A DNA stretch of 64,000 nt from NCBI GenBank assembly GCA_025330725.1, contig JAIWND010000035.1, forward strand, positions 124,001 through 188,000, written 5' to 3'. Position 1 is the first letter of the stretch; each line of letters starts with the position of its first letter. Source of the DNA: Chlamydoabsidia padenii. Its lineage: Eukaryota; Mucoromycota; Mucoromycetes; Mucorales; Cunninghamellaceae. A program made the translations under genes and the position numbers. This document shows, in pieces, positions 1 through 11,259 of the stretch. The notes below the pieces were generated by a model that was not told the origin of the DNA, searched no databases, and saw only the letters and a list, made by a program, of their open reading frames with translations.

Positions 1-21
1 ATGGGGGGGGGACAAAGGAAT

Positions 22-909
22 CTAGTCTAGTTCTTTGGTGGGGACAGAATAATACTAGAAGTATTGGTTAGATGGGGTTGTGTGAATGCATTGATGTATG
101 ACTTACTGGAAGTGTGGAAGAGGTAGAGGAATCAGCTTCTTGGTTCTTGCCAATTTTCATAAGAAAACGCTAGTTTATAAAAGTAATGAGTGAGTCCAAT
201 GCATCCTGGAGTATTTGTGTATTACCTTTATGTACGGTATTCGAAGACAAATAAGGAGACAGATAGCACCTACTAACCAAGATGAGAAATCCACCATCTC
301 CAGTTCATTGACGTTCACCAATCCAAGCGATGTCTTGTTTTGATCCTGTTGCTGTGTCAAGTTTCCAATAGCGCCATATGATAATGTCCTATTAGCCTCC
401 AAAGATGCTAAATATAAATCTTGATCAAACGTGTTAGTTTCTTGTTTCGCCCCACCTACCCCCTCTCTTTTTTGAGAATTATATATACCTTGTTCCCATG
501 GTCGATCCATGCTATCATTATTGCCGTCACTATCTTTCACAAAGTCATTCACAGTTGTATCGGATTCCGTCTTGTTGTTGTTCAACGTCGAAAGAAGATC
601 CTCCCCTTCTTCAGGCACCATGTTGGCCAAAAGATCTGTATCCACGAGGGAAGCCGATGTCACTGGTTGTACTGGATCTTCTTTTTCATCGATGTTGTTT
701 GGTGTTGTAAAAGGAGAATCTTCGGGGTCGTGCAATTGTTGTACCTGACCGTTGAAGGGAAGTTGGGGATCATTAATGAGGCTGCTATTGTTGTTGTTGG
801 TGTCAAAGTTGGTGGAGGAGGTGGAATCACTGGGCAAAGTTACGTACCATTTATCACTGTCAGAAGACTGACCAAGAGAAGGTACCTTTTTATCCAAATG
901 CTTTTCCAT
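22..909 (-). CDS. Hypothetical single-pass membrane protein
   Basis: I rebuilt three exons on the minus strand: 909-226, 169-107 and 54-22. They are joined at GTAAT/CTAG and GTAAGT/CTAG signals and give 259 codons ending in TAG. I chose the ATG at 909 because the in-frame ATG at 1011 lies upstream of a promoter-like GGCGGGGTTCAAA element. The first 200 residues are hydrophilic and rich in Asp, Asn, Ser and Thr. One hydrophobic segment (about residues 208-225, with AICLLICL) is followed by a basic tail and the C-terminus PTKELD. This suggests a tail-proximal membrane anchor with a disordered, probably cytosolic, N-terminal part. I recognise no family. The exon joins stay in frame, which supports a real gene, but function is unknown. 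Confidence 0.55.
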
Positions 910-999
910 GATCTTTGAGTTGTTGTTGTCGTCGATGGAAAGATGGAAGAAGAGCGAATTTTTTGAGTGTCCGTGAAAAAAAAAACATAACTGTTTGCT

Positions 1000-1013
1000 G
1001 GCGGGGTTCAAAT
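1000..1013 (-). promoter_or_regulatory. TTTGAACCCCGCC element upstream of the first gene
   Basis: On the gene's sense strand this reads TTTGAACCCCGCC, about 90 nt upstream of the ATG at 909. It is one instance of a motif repeated before many genes in this window. Function is inferred from position only. Confidence 0.3.
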
Positions 1014-1317
1014 TAAATCGATACAGAATGAGGCATGAACCGGCTGCATGGTAGTTGTATGAAATAAATCATACTCACTACATTTTAAAGGTCTATTGTC
1101 TCATAATCGCTTATTGCACGACAATTTCAATTTGGGTCCTTTTGACAGTCTTTGCTTTACGTAGCCGAAAGACGGTCGATCGGATATACGCTCATCCTCG
1201 CTGTACCCAATAGGATGGGGCGCCGAATGAAATGTGCCACTTGTATTGTTACTAACACCAATTCTATTTACTAGTTTTATTAATTAATTAATCAAATAAA
1301 AGCAACAATAAACTATA

Positions 1318-2150
1318 GGATGTTTAAAGTGGTTGAAAGAAATGTTCAAAAACAATCATACATAGGAAAAGAATTCAAAAAGTCAGTGCTGGGGAAATTG
1401 TACGATTATTAGGATTACATCTAAAAGTAGTCAATCAAATCAATAAAAAATAAGTGATAAAAAAGATGGGATCTTTATTAGACGTCAAATGGTTATGGTA
1501 TATAGGTCAAAAGCCAAGCACCAAGTCCCTTGTGTTAATCTATCCGAACTTGTGATGACTTTTACCTGACATGAAACCCACTTCGTGTTCAAACCCCGCT
1601 TTACCTTGATTCTTTACAAAGATTTTGGATGGGCTCTCCTCGCTCCGTTGTTAAAGCATGCTAATGATTAAAGTGGTGATGTGAATACTATAACCCATTT
1701 CCAATATACTTTACCACAAAATCCAAGCGCCAAAATTCTTGTGTCAGTTTGTCCAAGCTTGTAATGAGTTTTACCTGTCTTTTTGCAAGAAAAAAGGACG
1801 AAGACTTTTTTACAGACAGAAGCAAAAATCGTTTTCAAATCCCGCCAGTCCCTGTCAGAGTTGGAAAGGGCTCTACTTGCTCCATTGTCAACGGATGCTA
1901 ATGATTAAAGTGGCCATGTGGACACTATGACCCATTTCCAACATACTTTACTGCAAGTCCAAGTACCAAGATCCTTATGTTAGTATAGTTAGACTTGCAA
2001 TGACTTTTAACCTTTTCTTTGCGACGAAAGGTATTTTTTTCAAATGCCGAACACTAAAATTCAGTCCGCCTAGCAATTCCTGATTTGAGGGCATGATCAT
2101 GGAGGGGAAACGTTGTCAGTCGAGATTTCGGTTCTCGTTGTAGGGCTTAA
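1318..2150 (+). repeat. Dispersed repeat element, copy 1 (several internal units)
   Basis: This stretch opens with a GTTTAAAGTGGTTGAAAG block that recurs at about 47,717. It then carries repeated blocks containing GCTAATGATTAAAGTGG, followed by 'GGACACTATGACCCATTTCC', 'CCAAG...CTTGTGTCAGT' and 'TCAAATCCCGCCAGTCC'. These blocks recur at 19.4 kb and 48.0-48.6 kb, and inverted at 33.7-33.95 kb. At 2089-2150 it ends in a CATGATCATGGAGGGG block also seen at 8.5 and 9.3 kb. There is no open reading frame of note, so this looks like a non-autonomous or decayed mobile element. Confidence 0.6.
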
Positions 2151-3308
2151 ATTAATTTATATAGACGAGTGTTTTGTTGTACTGTAACTGTACTATTATA
2201 TTTTAAATCAATAGCTATTATATAGTCTACGTTTCATATCCCCTGCTCCCTTCGGCTTTTGGCCAAATGGTCGGCACCCTTCGGGTGCTGCCTGCGGCAC
2301 AAATTTGTTGATACGTTTACGTTTAGGTGCAGAGTTACAATACAACTTTTTGATGGGGTAAGGGGCCGCTTCAATCAGCAGACAACTTCGGCGTTTTAAA
2401 AAGACTGGGTGTAAAACGGAGATTTATTCCATCATTTTTTCTATTTATAACTTTCCGTCTTCTACTGTCATGATTAATTAAATTGATCATCGAGATAATT
2501 TGATTCTTCTTCATTGTAGCCGAGCATCAAGCTTTTACCAGGTAGACAAAGTGAATATATGTAAGAACGTTTTCGTGTATTGACATTGAAGGGGACAGTG
2601 TGTGATCCCAACGAGTGTAACACTGATGATGGGAGGGTTGACTAGTTTGGGAATATGAGAAGTAGATAAAAAAAAAAACTGTTTTCTGTAGATCCTTTAT
2701 GAACTCCGATCCGTAAGATTCAAGGTACCCGACACTTCTTTTTCCTAATCAGGGGTCAACTTTACAGATTCAAATACTTAATGCATATGCATCATGTTAA
2801 TAAGAAGAATGACAAAAAATGGATCAACTTTATATAGACCAGTCATCACAAAGCTATCGTACTATTTTGATCCATTTCGATAAAAAAGAAGAAACAGGCT
2901 CGTCATATTCTTTCTGATGTGGTACCAATCATTAACTTTATTTGGTGGACAGGTTAATGTTATTGGATCGGCGTTTTTTTTCATTTTTACATCAAGTTGA
3001 CATGAATTAGATCAAGCATGTGGTATATCTTCAAATGCAGTAAAAGAAAAGTACCCCATTCTCTGGTAGTCATGAAAGTGTCACATGTAAGTTTCGGTAT
3101 GTTGCCTTGTCGATCTCATTCTGCTCTGTCAAATGTTATTTCATTTCCCGATATCGTCATCTTTTGAGCACACACCTTGAACTTTATGAATCACCGTCAT
3201 CCTTTGTTTGTTGTTTTTCTTTTACTAATATTGTCATCATGTGTAAGTGTAAAGAATGACACTTTCTTGTTATGCTTCAGCATGATGAGGAGCAAGTAAA
3301 ATTAATTT
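2151..3308. other. Intergenic, nothing recognised
   Basis: AT-rich sequence with short homopolymer runs. I found no convincing reading frame, splice-consistent exon or RNA gene. The last part probably holds the promoter of the next gene. Confidence 0.4.
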
Positions 3309-3321
3309 GTTCAAATCCCGC
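3309..3321 (+). promoter_or_regulatory. GTTCAAATCCCGC element
   Basis: A TTCAAATCCCGC sequence on the sense strand about 200 nt before the proposed ATG at 3517. It belongs to the recurrent upstream motif described in the findings. Confidence 0.3.
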
Positions 3322-3516
3322 TTTCGAAAAATTTTAATCAAAGAAATAGGGTTCAGGACCATTGAAACACAATGACCCCGCCCCATTCATTTTCCATTTC
3401 GCTTTTCTTTTCCCTTCTCCCACCTCTTTTTATAACTTTTGTTTTAAACTATACATTTTGGCTTTACTGTATAGCTCTTTTTATCTTGTTTACTATATAC
3501 AACGAGAACTCGAACA

Positions 3517-5965
3517 ATGAACAATACGGACACAGTCATTGCTACTCCTTCTATACCAGCAAAAGGTAATTATGAACAAATGACAAGACTATAAACTAAT
3601 ACTTTGTTTCCTAGTCAAGGTATATTACTCATTTAAGGGGAGTAAATCCACACGTCTCACCACTTTCCAACATACTTGTCCTCAACATGACCACAGTACC
3701 ACTACCTCGGCAGTTATCATACCACTGAAAAACTGCTTATGGGCCATTTGCTCTTCAAGGTAAAGAGAGTAAAATGAAAAAAAAGGCTAGTACTTGCAAA
3801 CCATGTGATACTCTCTACTAAACACAACCTTATTATTATGATAACAACAATGCTGCCCTGACGAAATAGCCCTGACATGGTATGCCATGAACATGATCTA
3901 TCTGTATACTCTGCTAATTTCCATGAATCCGGAAATACTTATCATCATTACGTGGATCAAGGCACCAATCTTATTTGGGAAGGTCATGGTCTAATGTCTT
4001 GGGTAATGGAAGATCAGCATACTGATGAATTGTATGTTAGTGGAAAATATAACCAGCAACACATCGATGTTTATATGGAACTACAGCCGGTAAATCAAAA
4101 AAAAAAAAGAGACGTACATCTAATGAACAAAAGAACAACCACTAAAACGCATTTATAATAGACGATGAAACGGCGGAAATCTGAATTCTACAAGGCATTA
4201 CACTCACAAAGTTTCGGTGGTCTCAGACAGGACTCCTTTATCAACACGCAGGATCCATCATCAACAAACGCATGTCACTGTGGGGTCTATGCAGCTATAT
4301 GTGCACAGCAACAACAACAACAGCAAGATGACTTGAACAGAAAAAGACTGTTACTACCGCTGGAACCTTCATCAAAAGCATTACCAACCTTACCACCCTT
4401 ATATGCAGCAACCAAAGATACAGCATCATCGCCATCATCGACACATTTACCACCACCGGCTAATATCACCTCATCGACTTGTCTCTCTCCACCTGCATCT
4501 TTGTTTCGTCCGGAACCAATCCTCCCACCACACAACATCACAATGGACGAATGGAAACATCGATATCATCGAGAATCTTGTCCCACAGCAGTCAATTCTT
4601 CATCACCATCATCACCCTTGTCGTCGTCATCACTATCGTCATCGTCATCAAGGAACACACATTCTGATCTCGCATCTTATTCAGCATCTGATCCTTCGAA
4701 TCGCTCTGCCTTTACTTATACCAGCCTTTACATCAACGACACTTCTACTAAACATCATCAGGATAAACCATCGACCCTTGGAGCACCAGTAACAACAACT
4801 GACAGTGATCCTGCTGTCCATAAAACATACAACAAGAAGCGACGAACTAATGCACCCGTGATCATAGCTGCTGATGACAACAGATCTTCTTCAGCTGACA
4901 CTCATCACAAGAAGCAACAAGTCAATACCACTGTACGAACATATTATGATGTCGATCGGGACAATCATGGCCAATACATTTTGCCTGTGGAAATCGATTC
5001 TTGGACGGTGGTGGATCTAGGTACAGTTGTCTATGATCGACCTGCTTATCATAACCAACGCTATATATACCCAGTCAACTATACAGTTAGAAAGTAAGTA
5101 AGATAAAAAAAAAATGGTACTAATCTCTAAAGAACTAACTTATTGCTTTATTTTTATATATAAAATTAGATGGTACCGTAGTATGGTAGATCCCAAAAGC
5201 GACACACAATACACGTGCCGTATACTAGACAATGGCCGTGAACCTAAAGTAAGTGAATGATCTGTAACTATTCATCGCCCATTGTATTGTTGTCTAACCT
5301 CCCTGTTTGTTTTAGTTCGAAGTAACTGCTGATGATTGTCCACTAACCTACTCAGGATTCACACCATCCACTGTATGGACAATTGTAGTAAGGTAAGAAC
5401 ACTTTTCATTGAAATGGTACTTCACTAATGCTCGTTTCTTCCCTAAACTTTTGTTTTTTTTAGGCGTGCCTTTGCAATCCGAAATATTGACTACAACCAT
5501 AATCCAGTAGGTCCTGACTTTTTCGGACTTCGGAAAAACACCATTGCCAAGATGATCCAGGATTTACCAAACGTGGACAAGTGCTTGCAATATATATGGC
5601 AAACATTCGAACCTGCTCGATTCAATAAACCTGGAAGAAACCGACGACGATTGGATACTATGGTCCCTGGCTCAATTCTCGGTGGTGTCAATTATGGATT
5701 AACAAGTTGCCGCCTAAACACGTTAACAAATCATCAACCACAAATCCAACAACGGCAATTACCATCTGGTGTCATTGGTACAATAGAAACAGCGGAATTC
5801 ACTCAAAAAGAAGACCCGACCCCATCATCACCTCGATCAGTACACACTCCATATCATCACTACACAAATCATCCAACGGATTCTTCATCATCTTACCGGC
5901 AATCCTCGTCCTACCATGCTCCATCGGTGTCTTCGACTGCTTCTCCAATCAAAACTGTGTGTTAG
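3517..5965 (+). CDS. Spt21/Ams2-like N-terminal region fused to FYRN-FYRC domains (putative chromatin/transcription factor)
   Basis: Seven exons (3517-3565, 3615-3759, 3870-4089, 4162-5093, 5170-5248, 5316-5392, 5464-5965) give 667 codons with every junction in frame. Residues about 17-140 resemble the N-terminal region of fungal Spt21/Ams2 histone-gene regulators: KVYYSF, an 'IPLKNCLWAICSSSPDM' block, 'LSVYSANFHES', a 'GHGLMSWVM' block, then 'VSGKY'. A low-complexity linker follows (Q7, Ser/Thr/Pro-rich). Residues about 425-545 form an F/Y-rich module: FYRN from 'YILPVEIDSWTVVDLG' to 'WYRSMVDP', and FYRC from 'YTCRILDNG' through 'YSGFTPSTVW' to 'DFFGLRKNTIAKMI'. FYR modules occur in TBRG1 and MLL/Set1-type proteins. 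I infer a nuclear role. I see no GATA finger or SET domain. The FYR call is strong; the Spt21 call is from memory of the family. Confidence 0.8.
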
Positions 5966-6306
5966 GTGGGGGGGATCTGTAGTGTCTACTATATATTACA
6001 TACATTCATTCATTTGGTTTATGACTACTTATTATATATACATGTACTTATATGATCTTCAACCACCTCTCATTATTGTTATATATATATATATATAACT
6101 TTTTATGCCCTATTAACATATCCTAGTAATAAAATTATCTCTGCACTCGTCAGGGGACAGAGCCAATCATGCATTCCAAACGCCGACTTGTCTTTTAACT
6201 TTTCAAGCCACAAATTATTTTACCTTTTGTCGCTCTCTCTTTCTCTCTCTCTCTCTCTCTCTTTTTTTTTTTTTTATAACTTTACTTTTTAATCATCCAC
6301 TCTACC
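5966..6306. other. Short intergenic spacer with promoter of the helicase gene
   Basis: The spacer between two tandem genes is only about 340 nt. It holds a TA dinucleotide run near 6080-6096, a CCAAACGCCG element at 6173-6185, and a CT/T tract at 6230-6276. This pyrimidine tract sits just before the ATG at 6307. Confidence 0.5.
6173..6185 (+). promoter_or_regulatory. ATTCCAAACGCCG element
   Basis: Instance of the recurrent upstream motif about 120 nt before the HAS1 ATG. It is followed by a CT/T tract. Confidence 0.3.
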
Positions 6307-8197
6307 ATGGTTAATAAAGTAGACATCAAGAAACGCAAACGATCGGATAACACACCAGTCAAGAAACAACAGCATGTGAAGAAGGTCAAAAAGGTGGTGG
6401 AAGAACCTGCACAGGAAAACGACGACGCTGACAGTGCGGTGGAACAACCTTTGGAAACTGACGAAAAACCACAAGATCAATCAGCTGAAAAGGAAGAATC
6501 TGGTTACAACCCAGGTAAGTTTGGTTATGAAAACTGAGCACGTCCTGCGCACAATCTAACTCTTTTCTTTTTCTTCTTTATTGATATTGTAGAACAAGCT
6601 GTCGATTTGGACTTTGCCAATCTAGATGTTTGTGATAAAACTAAACAAGCCATTCAAGATATGGGCTTCAAGACTATGACCGAAGTACAAGGTCGTACGA
6701 TTCCTCCTCTCATGGCTGGCCGTGATGTTTTGGGTGCTGCCAAGACTGGATCTGGAAAAACGTTGGCATTCTTGATTCCTGCTATTGAAATGCTGTATCG
6801 TCTGAAGTTTAAGCCCAGAAATGGTAAGCATATAAAACAAAAAATTAAAAAGAAGGTTATGACAATAGAAGAATACTCATATGCTTTTGTGGGGGGGGGG
6901 TTCAATCATTCTTAGGTACTGGTGTAATCATTGTCTCTCCTACTCGTGAACTTGCTCTTCAAATCTTTGGGGTGGCGAAGGAATTACTTGCTCATCATCA
7001 ACATACTTTTGGTATTGTCATCGGTGGTGCTAACCGTCGTGCTGAAGCGGAAAAGTTGGTCAAAGGTGTCAATCTCTTGGTAGCCACTCCTGGACGTTTA
7101 TTGGATCATTTACAGGTAAACAAATAAAAAGGGGAAAGGGTCATATGGAATACTCATACAATCAATTTTTTTTTTCTATTGGGGAAAATAGAACACAAGA
7201 GGCTTTGTCTTCAAGAACTTGAAGGCATTGGTGATCGACGAAGCGGATCGTATTCTTGAAATCGGTTTTGAAGAAGAAATGGCACAAATCATCAAGATCC
7301 TCCCCAAGGAACGACAAACCATGTTATTCTCGGCAACACAAACCACCAAAGTCTCGGATCTTGCTCGAATCTCCTTAAAAAAGGGTCCTCTTTACATCAA
7401 CGTGGACGAACGCAAAGATACATCAACCGCTGAAGGATTGGAACAAGGATATGTGGTGTGCGAATCAGACAAACGATTCTTGCTTCTGTTTACCTTTTTG
7501 CGCAAAAACCTCAAGAAAAAAGTCATTGTCTTCTTCTCCAGCTGCAACTCTGTCAAATACCACGCGGAACTCATGAACTATATCGATGTACCTGTCCTTG
7601 AACTACATGTAAGTATATAAAGAATGGTAAAGGAAGAGGAACACTAACTAACCTGGTCTTTGTTTGATTCTTGTATAGGGCAAACAAAAGCAACAAAAGC
7701 GCACAACCACCTTTTTTGAATTCTGTAATGCTGACAAGGGTATTTTATTATGTACGGATGTGGCTGCTCGTGGATTGGATATTCCCTCTGTAGATTGGAT
7801 CGTGCAATTTGACCCTCCAGATGATCCTCGTGATTACATTCATCGGGTGGGACGAACGGCTCGTGGGGGTGGTAAAGGTAAAAGTTTGCTCTTCTTACTG
7901 CCTAGCGAATTGGGCTTCCTTCGCTACTTGAAACATGCTCGGGTGCCTTTGAATGAATACCAATTCCCAACAAACAAGATCGCCAATGTACAAAGTCAAT
8001 TGGAAAAACTCGTGGAAAAGAACTATTACCTTCATCAATCTGCGAAAGACGGTTATCGGTCCTATTTACAAGCTTATGCTTCTTTTGGTTTGAAGAAGAT
8101 CTTTGATGTCAACAGCTTGGACCTTGCCAAGGTCGCTAAATCTTTTGGTTTTAGCGTTCCTCCTCGAATCAACTTGGCGATCCAAAGCTCAAAATAG
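6307..8197 (+). CDS. HAS1: DEAD-box ATP-dependent RNA helicase Has1 (DDX18)
   Basis: Five exons (6307-6514, 6593-6823, 6916-7115, 7192-7608, 7679-8197) give 524 codons. A Lys- and acidic-rich N-tail of about 75 residues precedes the helicase core. Core motifs in order: Q-motif region ending 'TEVQGRTIP', AKTGSGKT (Walker A), [31 protein letters not shown] (DEAD), LFSATQT (SAT), and [10 protein letters not shown] (motif VI). The C-terminal region with '[20 protein letters not shown]' is typical of Has1/DDX18. By family knowledge Has1 works in the nucleolus on both ribosomal subunits, including snoRNA release. The length is normal for fungal Has1. The ATG at 6307 starts directly after the pyrimidine tract. 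Confidence 0.95.
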
Positions 8198-8299
8198 ATG
8201 GTGGTAGTTATATTTATAGTCATGTAGTCATTTTTATAGTTTTTGTTATTTGTTATCATTCCCTTTACATATTCATTCTCACTCTTTGTTTTTATATTC

Positions 8300-8305
8300 A
8301 ATAAA
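8300..8305 (+). terminator. AATAAA polyadenylation signal of HAS1
   Basis: AATAAA lies about 100 nt after the HAS1 stop codon, in a T-rich 3' region. Confidence 0.45.
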
Positions 8306-8519
8306 CGACCGGAGGTCGCCGACTGGCATCCATTTGGACTCTATCTTGCGTTTTTTTTTTTTTTTTATGATTGGGATATGATGGACGTCTTTTAATGATA
8401 GTGTTTTGGCATGAATAGCGATTCTAAATTGGGCAAAGACAAATTAAATATTGGAGGTGTAAAACATGGGTAAAGGCCAAGACAAAGTTAATAGAACTTG
8501 ACTACAGGCTATGTTTTGT

Positions 8520-9350
8520 GAATATGGGGGCATGATCATGGAGGGGTGTGAAAGCACTGTCAGTTGAGGCTTCGTTACTCATTGTAGGCCCAAACATTGG
8601 CTCAAATTTATATACTGTACGCAGTCTAAATCGAGAGTTTGAAACTTGTACCTCCCCCCCCTCTTTGCAGGGGCAATCTCTCTCTCTCCGGATAATCTGT
8701 CCCACTTTTTCAAATCCCACAATCTTTGAAAAAATCTACATGCCAAGTCCTGTAGCAAATCCCGAATCAAATCTCGTCACCCCGCGGGCGTAGATTTAGG
8801 GCCAGGTGTGAGGGTGAATATGATTAGGTGGGCCGTGTGGGTGAAGGTGGATTTGCATGAATCTGGATTTGAATTTGCATCATCAGGGGTTGTTGGGAGC
8901 CATGGCATGATGAAAAGACTGGATTTTTTTTTTCAAACGTAAATTGCTCCTCTCCTAGGCTACCCCTGACAATGACACTTGGTTTGCAAGATTGGGAAAT
9001 TCATGCAGAATCGGGATCTAAAATTAAAAGACTGCATTCACTTGCATGAATCAAATCTCGTCATCTTGCGAGCTTATAGTTAGGGCTAGGTGTGGTGGTG
9101 AATATGATTAGGTGGACCATATGGGTAGAGGAATTTGCATGAACCTGAATTTGAATCTGCATAATTAGGAATTGGGTGGGCTACGTGAGTCATATTCTAG
9201 GGAAAAGACTCTGGTTTTTAATTTCCAAACATTTGAAGCACTCGACTATACTGTATACTATGATTTTTGTGGATTCGAGGACATGATCATGAAGGGGTGT
9301 GAAAGTTCTGTCAGCTGAGATTTCGTTACTAGTTTTAGGGCAAGAAATGA
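8520..9350. repeat. Locally duplicated repeat segment
   Basis: Two related blocks lie in direct orientation. A 'CATGATCATGRAGGGGTGTGAAAG' block occurs near 8530 and 9282. A roughly 140-nt block beginning ATCAAATCTCGTCA occurs at about 8766 and 9050, including 'GGTGAATATGATTAGGTGG' in both copies. A related CATGATCATGGAGGGG sequence occurs at 2091. No coding potential stands out. It resembles decayed repeat DNA. Confidence 0.55.
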
Positions 9351-9449
9351 GAAGGAAAAAAGTAGTCTGCGGGGGCACCTTATAGCCAAGCCATCTATTG
9401 TTCTAATTTTTTTTTTTTTAGTTTACCAACTATTCACACTCCTACAATT

Positions 9450-9587
9450 ATGCATGAAAACATGATTGAAGTTCCGACTCCGACCAAAAGCGATCCCTTT
9501 TATCAACTGTGGGCACTATCCACTTGGGTCTTTCCCCCTGTCATCATCATCACTCAACTGTTGAATACGTATTCTAGTAAAACATGA
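9450..9587 (+). CDS. Candidate 45-aa single-pass microprotein
   Basis: A single open frame of 45 codons starts at ATG 9450 and stops at TGA 9585-9587. It begins MHENMIEVPTPTKSDPFYQ and contains one hydrophobic stretch, about residues 21-37, with 'WVFPPVIIITQLL'. It is preceded by a T-rich tract (about 9408-9420), as are confirmed genes here. It lies tail-to-tail with the transporter gene that ends at 9682. Short polar N-terminus plus one membrane helix is a common plan for small subunits of mitochondrial or ER complexes, but I recognise no family. It may be chance. Confidence 0.35.
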   Translation: MHENMIEVPTPTKSDPFYQLWALSTWVFPPVIIITQLLNTYSSKT

Positions 9588-9681
9588 TTTATTGATGAAG
9601 AAAAAGAAACAGGAGGATCCAAAAAAAGTGATACCAAGTGCATTAACAAACTAAAAGTACAGTGCAGAAAGAAAACCCTGG

Positions 9682-11221
9682 CTAGGATGATGATTGAGTC
9701 ATGGATCTTTCCATTCTTTCTAATCTCCATTTTGATCCATATTTCAACTCGATGATGATTAAAAATCTTGATACGAATAGGATCGAAGACACTGTGGTAA
9801 ACATCCAGCCGGTACCAAGAGCAACTATCCCAGGAATGATGAGCACCACAGCCATAGCACCAAGTAGACATCTATAAATAGGATTGAGGTGAGTCCCAAT
9901 TACAACAAAAAAAAAAAAAAGGTGGATTGTTTTTTATTTTGTTACCTGACAATGTTACTGGATGCAATGATGGCCGCGGAGTTGTTTGGAAAGAGATCGA
10001 CCAATAAAGTGTTGGTTGCATTATTCGTGGCGGTTATTGAAAAACCCACTATGATGCATGCATGAATAATGTTAAAATACCGGTTTCTTCCCTCCTTGTC
10101 ATTCGATTCAACTTACTTATGACTTGTAAACAGAGACTTAGAGCAAGTGGTGCTTTCACTTGTAAGCCCCATCCATAAGCGACCATAGCAATACAAAAGA
10201 TAACACCATAAGCCCATGTGAAATTCATGCGAGCACGCTCTAAAGGGAATTCAAGGGGCATTTCGCCTCTGAATTTGAAATATTAAGCATGAGTACTTTT
10301 ATTGTTCCTGAAAAGGAAACGACGATCCTTTTTTTTTTTTCTTACCTTTTGATTTCATGATCTTCTAATCCCATTTTCTTTGCCAAGCGTTTGAATTGCC
10401 AATTCATGATACGTCCAGAAGAAACCGAGCCCAAACCAGATCCAGCCCCATTGGCCAAATAGCATAGCCCGATTTGGAATTCATTGAGACCGTAGATCTT
10501 TGTGAAAAGGCCCGTGACGCTAGTAAGGATACAGTAAAATGCCGCATACTGTAATGCATTGTACATGACCACTACCGCTACATCTTTTTCTCGAAGGTAA
10601 ACCAAAGAGACAAACGGGTTCGGGAGTACCAAAAACCGACTTCTCTTTTTCTCTTTGGTGAATGTGGTAGCATGATCCATCGTGCACGTAAAAGTAGTAT
10701 CCGAGCCATTATGATCAAGGGCTGTTAATGCTGAATCAATGCTGTATCTACGTGGTGATCCTTCTATTTTTTTTTCCTCATCTTCATTTAGCTTGTGGCC
10801 ATGTTGTTGCTTTCTCCTTCGTCTTTCTGCAAAGTATTGGGCAGGTGTGGGATTGGCATAGATCGATCCGTTTCCTACAAGAGATCGAAGAGTTTCCGGC
10901 AAACAAAAAAACAAAAGGATGAAAAGACAACCACTAAAAATGGCCAAGACACCGAAGATCCATCTATGTTCCAATTGTGTCAGATTTTCTTTATTACACA
11001 AACTTATCATTTTTTTTCTATTACCGCCAGCCCAGAGTGGAGGAGATCGTTCCACCCAAAACGGGTCCCAAAATTGGACCTAACATGGACCCAAGACCAT
11101 AGACACCCATATATCCACCTCTTTCTGAAGGAACAGCAATGTCACCTGGTAAAGTATTCAAACACAAAAGTCAGGGGTAAGTTCATGCAAAAGATATCGG
11201 CGTTTAAAATTACAAAATCCC

Positions 11222-11259
<38 letters not shown>

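Noticed and set aside
421..918. Plus-strand frame of 165 codons
   Set aside because: It is the antisense shadow of the spliced minus-strand gene at 22-909, whose exon joins are consistent.
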